Of a stretch of DNA of 64,000 nucleotides, positions 59,229 to 64,000 are shown one piece after another. Source of the DNA: Zygnema circumcarinatum (Eukaryota; Streptophyta; Zygnematophyceae; Zygnematales; Zygnemataceae); the NCBI GenBank assembly GCA_037447605.1, contig CM074815.1:806379-870378 (forward strand), written 5' to 3'. Below the pieces are notes generated by a model that saw only the letters and a list, made by a program, of their open reading frames with translations, was not told the DNA's origin and did no database searches. A program made the position numbers and the translations under genes. Positions within the stretch are counted from its first letter, which is position 1. Each line of letters starts with the position of its first letter.

Positions 59229-61500
59229 CTAGGAATTAAGGTGAACTGATGCGGAATCACATGAAGCAGCAAACGCCCCCTTGTATTCGGTGCCATTGTC
59301 AGAGTGGACAGAGTAGGGGAGAGAGTGGCGGTGAATTATGGCCGTCAGGAGGCGAGCAGAGTGGATGGAATGCTTAGATTCTGTCGCGTGAACTTCCACC
59401 CACTTGGTGTATCTGTCCACGGCTAGGAAGACCCGAATGTAGCCAGAGGGGGTGTCGAGCTGGGGGATAGAAAAGGTGTCAATGTTCCAATCTTCGGCGA
59501 CGCCTCGTATGGGGATCTCACCCATCTCCGGGGGTTAGCGGTCGGGGAAGCGGGCGGCTTGCCCGGCGTTAGCGGCGGAGTGCGGTTTTAGATGTAGGCT
59601 CACGCCGCGCGCGGGGGCGGGCCAATATGCGCGCTCTGCCGGCGGGGCGACCATCTTCTTACGGCCAGGTGGAATCCGCGGTGAGAATGCGTGGTGACAT
59701 CAAGAATCTCCATGCGTTCGTTGGGGAGCGAGGGGAAGGCTAGAGGGAGTATAGAATGTCCTTCATCATCAGTTCGGCCTTGGCGGAGCGAGCCAGAGCC
59801 TCTCGGTGTCAAGTGATAAGGGGGGCTTATGTCTTGAGGTCATGGCGTGGCCTTGAGAAGGGAAAGTCTGAATGGGCGTCATTGTAGCCCAGGGAAGAAA
59901 TAAGGGAGGAAGGAAAGGAGGCGTGGCCATCATATACATAGAGTTCCCGCGGATCCGCATGGGGGTGGCCGTGGGTGAAGTCAGGGTCCTGCCAGCGATG
60001 GAGGGTGGTGGCCCGTGGCCGGAATATCGATCAGCCCATCTGCGAATATGACATCATGCAGGTCTTGATCGGCAATAAAAATCTCAATGGGAAGATGCTC
60101 AGGGTTCAAGAGGGTGGGTGGAGGGATGGGTTCATGAACGGCCGGATCGTGACAGAGGAGGGGAGCCGAAGGATTTCGACTGAGGCCGTCTGCATTGCCG
60201 TGGCTCCGTCCGGGACGGTGAGTGACCTTGAGTACATTATACTCCTCCAACTTCATCACCCATGGAGTGCAAACTTAGATTAGGTAGGGTTAGCCATGAT
60301 GTGCAACCAGAAGTGGTGGCATGTGTGGTGGTCCTAATGATAATATAGGCTGGTAGGCCGTAAAGAGCTTGAACTTCTCGGTCTTGAGAGAATGGCGTAC
60401 CTGGCTCGGTAAGAACGTACTTTGGTCTCGGTTTTCAGAACAAACCACTTCCAGCATAAGCGTTGTTCCCCATCAGAAGGCTTGACCCGCCTTGCCGCCC
60501 GTCGGCGGCGGTCGGCGTCGATGATGGTGGGCGGTGGGGTCAATTGATCACCGGACAAGGAGGAGCGGAAGGGCGCGCTGGAAGGCGGAAATCTTTCGGC
60601 CATTAGTGGTGGACTCAGGTGCTTCTCCAAAGGCATGTAAGGGGCCTTGTGATAAAGGGAATAGCCCTTGATGAACCGGCGATAGGATGAGGTGAGTCCC
60701 AAGAAAGACTTGAGCTGAGTGAGGTTCTGTGGAATCGGCATAAGGTCAATCGCTTCAATCTTGTCGAGTGATGGTTTCAGGCCATTGATGCCGAGGCGGT
60801 GCCCGAGATGAGTGATCTCCTGATGGCCCCATTTGCACTTCTTGGGTGCAATCTTCAAACGCGCACTGATGAGCTGTTGAAGTACTTGGTCAATGTTCTT
60901 GAGGTGGGAGGACGGTCCTTCTTTGTCAGGGAGGAAGCATCATCCGCGTAAGGCTGCATGAAAGAAAGGCAGCGACAGGGCGAATACCTGGTTATTACAG
61001 GCTTGCTTGTCCTTTGGAAGGAAGCACTGTCCACTGCACGGCGTGTGGCTGTCTGTGAAACCCCGTCTTACGCTTGTCGGCCTGTTGCGAGGGGGATACG
61101 CGAAGGACTTCTGCATGTCGGGCCGAAGAACCATGCGGTCCTCAAGGAGAACGCAGTAAGAATCAGGTCCACATCCGGTAACATATAAGGATCCCACTTC
61201 GTTATGGCATTCAGTTTCCGATAGTCTCCACAAAAGCGGAGTGTGCCATCCGGCTTTGGGGGCAGAACGGCCGGGCTGGCCCAAGGCCCTTCTCCGGGTT
61301 CCATCAATCTAGCAGCCACGTTTTCATCGATCTGTCGCTCGACGTTGGCCTGCTGAGCGGCGGAAAAGCGGTAGGTAGTCATGGTCATCACGGGAGGGGC
61401 ATCCCCCGTATCGATGTGATGCTCAATCAGGTGAGTCTTGCGATGTCGAGTGAATGGCGTGCAAAAACCAGGTGATTTCGGCGCAGCACTTGGCGTAATT
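59229..61500 (-). pseudogene. Reverse-strand Gypsy pol remnant (RT, RNase H, integrase)
   Basis: In its own order: 61450-61130 gives HLIEHHIDTGDAPPV, QIDENVAARLMEPGEGPWAS and LRFCGDYRKLNAITKWDPYM (reverse transcriptase start). 60858-60640 gives APKKCKWGHQEITHLGHRLG and LKSFLGLTSSYRRFIKGYS (RT end and connection). 60259-60160 gives VTHRPGRSHGNADGLSRNPS (end of RNase H). 59525-59240 gives FSIPQLDTPSGYIRVFLAVD, RYTKWVEVHA and VHSDNGTEYKGAFAA (integrase core with the DNG-E motif). Many frame breaks. It differs clearly from the Gypsy at 39411. The expected 5' part is cut by the Copia element at 61773. Confidence 0.88.
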
Positions 61501-61772
61501 GAGAATGCTTGATCGGGTGCGAGACTGCTGGCTATCGCATCGACCCTCTATCTCCGGCCACTCTTCATCCTTGATGGTCTCCGTGGCTGCAAAATCTCGT
61601 CACGGCTTATCACACGGCGGCAAAAAGGTCTTCGTCGTACCGCGAGAGGCTACAGACCCTACGAGGGAATGCGAGAGGAATCTCGTCTTTAGTACTCCCG
61701 AGAATTGGCCGATCCATAGGAAGAATGGGGGCTGCCGACCGCATGGTACATGGTGATCTCTGGGTAGGAGAC

Positions 61773-62753
61773 TGTTAGTGTATAGTAGTTAGTCACTAGA
61801 CAAGTTGTTGTTAGGTTATTGAACATTGTGCGTGTGTTGTGTCATGTGGCCCTTGGCGTGATGTGCGCCTAGACGTGTGAGTGATGCGGACTTTGGTCGA
61901 TTGGAAGCTGGCCTTGTGGTGAGAGGAGGTGGCGAGCGGCGTGACGATTCGAAATAATGACGTGTATGGGGCCAGCGGCCGCGGTCGCCGAATCAGAGAT
62001 TGTGGCGTGACAGCATGAAACTGCGCGCCAAATTTGAAAGTGGCGTGGCGGTATTGTACTTTAGATTGATTTGGACTTAGTATGAAGTGGCGTGGTGTCG
62101 GCGCGCGATTGAGAATTATGCGAACTCGTAGGTATGCGGTGGCGTGAGATAGCGGTTGTGGCGTCATCTATCTTAGAGGCAAAAGGTGAGATCTCTGGCG
62201 CCAAGGCGTGGATTGAAACGACTGGTAGGATCCGTGAGCCAATTTGAATCGTGTGAGTCACGAGGATCGGCAGTATGAAGTTAAGATCGGGATAGGGCCC
62301 TTGCGGGCCGCTGATGCGATGTTGTTAGCTCAAATAGCATGTTATCCCGTGTGTAGTGACATAGTACTTAAGAATTGTTTTGTTGTAGGCAAACAATTCA
62401 TTGAGCCTGTAGTAGTCTGTTATCTTTGTTGGGTGTTGGAGCACTACACTTACTTTTCGTCTTTGTGAGGTAGTGGTACGTGAGATTACTGGGTGGCCGA
62501 TTTGAGAGGGGTCCTCTCAATGTATGAGTGAATTCACTATTAAGGAGTTTTAGAGCCTGGAGCTTTCTCCTATTCATTTCTCTCTGTTATTCCGCTGTGC
62601 ATTATTTGCTGTGATTCACTCTGTGAGTAAAATGGGCTATGAGTGAATGTGAGAGATTTGAAGATGTCATCGTCGATTGGAACGCGAACTCCGATGGAGG
62701 GTGACCCGAATGGAGGAACGGACGGCAGCAGTGGAGGAGTCCCTCCACCAACA
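61773..62753 (+). repeat. 5' LTR of the terminal Copia element
   Basis: 981 bp, the same size class as the other Copia LTRs (944-1008). The far LTR is outside the window, so the right border rests on the primer site and on comparison with the other copies. Confidence 0.75.
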
Positions 62754-64000
62754 AGTGGTATCAGAGCTCATGGAGACTCGGAGGACCACGTCAAGTTCAG
62801 CATTCCGGCCTTTGATGGGCAGGATTACAAGGCGTGGAGATGGAGGTTGGTTCCCCTGCTTGTTGGCAAGGGGTTGCTTGGGTATGTTGATGGCAGCATC
62901 AAGGCGCCGGAGTTACCGGTTGGAGCCTCAGCGGAGCAGCAGTCGGAGCACGACGTGGCGCTCGCACGATGGAAAGCCAAGGACAACAAGGCCCTGACGC
63001 AGATTGTAATGAGCGTAAGAGGAAGTCCGTCCTCTATGCTATATGATCTGAAAACCTCTCATGCCATGTGGAGATGCCTAGAGGAAATGTATGATGTAAA
63101 AGACAATGTGACGATCGTCAGTCTTTACACGCAGCTAGGCAAGATGAAGATGACTTCAGATGAGAAACTAGAAGCTTATATGGTCAGGTTTGATGCTCTG
63201 ATGGAGAGGTTCATAGCCCTTGGGAAACCATTAGAGGCAGACCATAAGATAAGCCAGTTTCTAGGGGGTTTGACCAGTAGATTCGATGTGGCAGTGGCGG
63301 CTTTGAGGACAGTCCTGACTAATACCACGATGACTCTTGAGCAAGTCAAGCGTAGGATAAAGGAGGAGGACTCCATTCAGGATGTCGGCAGCCCTGAGGA
63401 GAAAGTGCTTGCGTTGCACACTCGACCGAATCGAAGAGGAGGCGCCCCGAAGTCAGCCCGAGGAGAACGCTCGGCAATTACGTGTTACACGTGTGGCAAG
63501 ACCGGCCACTACTCCAGCGATTGCTTCAAGAACAGAGGCAGCCAAGAGAAGGGAGGAAACGCGACTTCATCCGGCAAGAAGGAGAAGAAGGCGTTCGGTG
63601 GCACTTGCTTCAAATGCAAGAAGAGAGGCCACAGGAGTTCAGACTACAAGGTAGCAGTTGAGAACAACCTCATGCTGGCGGAGAATACTGAGAATGCGTT
63701 TGTGGGAAGGATTCAGGAAGAGGATCCGAAGCGGCCGTGGCTGATTGATTTCGGCGCTTCTACGCATATGTGCGGAGACACATCGATGTTCTCCAAGCTC
63801 GATAACTTGGAGAAGACACGCTCAGTCCATTCAGCAACCGGTGAAGGAGTCACCGTGACGAGAGGTGGAGCCGTGAGGATGATACTCGGAGACGGCTCGG
63901 TCATCAATGAAGAAGACATACAAGAGAAGTTGTCAATTGGTGACGTTCTTCACACCCCTGGGCTAAAGCAGAATTTCATGTCTGTTAGCCAAGTGTGTAA
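62664..64000 (+). CDS. Copia gag-pol polyprotein, open to the window edge
   Basis: ATG at 62664 opens a frame of at least 445 codons with no stop before the window ends. It starts MSSSIGTRTPMEGD. Gag domain: HVKFSIPAFDGQDYKAWRWR (about 41-60), MSVRGSPSSMLYDL (about 115-128), LYTQLGKMKM, FLGGLTSRFD. A zinc knuckle CYTCGKTGHYSSDC lies at 274-287 (CX2CX4HX4C). A second, CFKCKKRGHRSSDY (315-328), has Tyr where the last Cys is expected. Protease: LIDFGASTHMCGD with the catalytic Asp at 362 (usual motif DSGAS, here DFGAS), then LHTPGLKQNFMSVSQVC. Unlike every other element in the window this frame is unbroken, so it is the youngest. The start codon lies in the LTR, and codons 31-35 contain the primer-binding site. 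Confidence 0.9.
   Translation, partial: MSSSIGTRTPMEGDPNGGTDGSSGGVPPPTSGIRAHGDSEDHVKFSIPAFDGQDYKAWRWRLVPLLVGKGLLGYVDGSIKAPELPVGASAEQQSEHDVALARWKAKDNKALTQIVMSVRGSPSSMLYDLKTSHAMWRCLEEMYDVKDNVTIVSLYTQLGKMKMTSDEKLEAYMVRFDALMERFIALGKPLEADHKISQFLGGLTSRFDVAVAALRTVLTNTTMTLEQVKRRIKEEDSIQDVGSPEEKVLALHTRPNRRGGAPKSARGERSAITCYTCGKTGHYSSDCFKNRGSQEKGGNATSSGKKEKKAFGGTCFKCKKRGHRSSDYKVAVENNLMLAENTENAFVGRIQEEDPKRPWLIDFGASTHMCGDTSMFSKLDNLEKTRSVHSATGEGVTVTRGGAVRMILGDGSVINEEDIQEKLSIGDVLHTPGLKQNFMSVSQVC

Larger units (their letters stand above)
61773..64000 (+). mobile_element. Copia LTR retrotransposon, 5' part, best preserved, runs off the window
   Basis: LTR 61773-62753 (starts TGTTAGTGTATAGTAG, ends CCACCAACA), then primer site TGGTATCAGAGC at 62756-62767, then gag and protease in one open frame to the window end. 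The LTR start resembles the reverse Copia at 43674 (TGTTAGTGTATGATAG). It seems inserted into the Gypsy remnant to its left. Confidence 0.9.

Overview
The window is nuclear DNA of a streptophyte (green-plant lineage), most like a charophyte alga of the Chara type. The evidence is plant-type gene families (a golgin candidate 3/4 protein, an ERD7/senescence-domain protein, an NHX5/6-type antiporter, a plastid trigger-factor-like protein), many short exons in long introns, abundant purine tracts, and degenerate nested LTR retrotransposons. The species call is inference and is not proved by the sequence. All coding models below were assembled by hand from splice sites, reading phase and family similarity.

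Gene-rich part (1-36,000), six genes: (1) + strand golgin candidate 3/4 homologue, 16 exons, 1373-8044; (2) - strand ERD7/senescence-domain protein, 4 exons, 9134-11861; (3) + strand endosomal Na+(K+)/H+ antiporter of NHX5/6 type, 22 exons, 13842-22149, containing three U12-type introns (two AT-AC, one GT-AG); (4) + strand StART-type phosphatidylinositol transfer protein, 10 exons including an 8-nt microexon, 24158-27994; (5) - strand trigger-factor-like PPIase with a likely plastid transit peptide and no recognisable ribosome-docking domain, 29687-33349 (3' end unresolved); (6) + strand REV7/MAD2B HORMA protein, 34060-35981 (first exon unresolved). Genes 2/3 and 5/6 are divergent pairs; 1/2 and 4/5 are convergent. 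Between genes 2 and 3 lie four perfect CACGTG G-boxes and a ~25-copy 28-bp minisatellite. Golgin, NHX5/6 and PITP all act at Golgi/endosome membranes, but in a plant genome this adjacency should be treated as chance.

Intergenic 36,000-39,410: microsatellites, a purine tract and a GC-rich patch, with no gene I can support.

Repeat part (39,411-64,000): a decayed chromovirus-like Gypsy element (39411-57838) bounded by TGTAGCG...TTACA LTRs and a possible CTCTC target duplication. Its 5' LTR is split by a reverse-oriented Copia element (39594-43674, containing a 100-N assembly gap), and its pol gene is split by a second, forward Copia element (47210-about 54636) that carries three LTRs. Downstream lie unassigned GC-rich DNA (57839-59228), a reverse-strand Gypsy pol remnant (59229-61500), and the 5' part of a much better preserved Copia element (from 61773) whose gag-pol frame is open to the window edge. 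In this Copia group the gag start codon lies inside the LTR and the frame runs through the tRNA primer-binding site.
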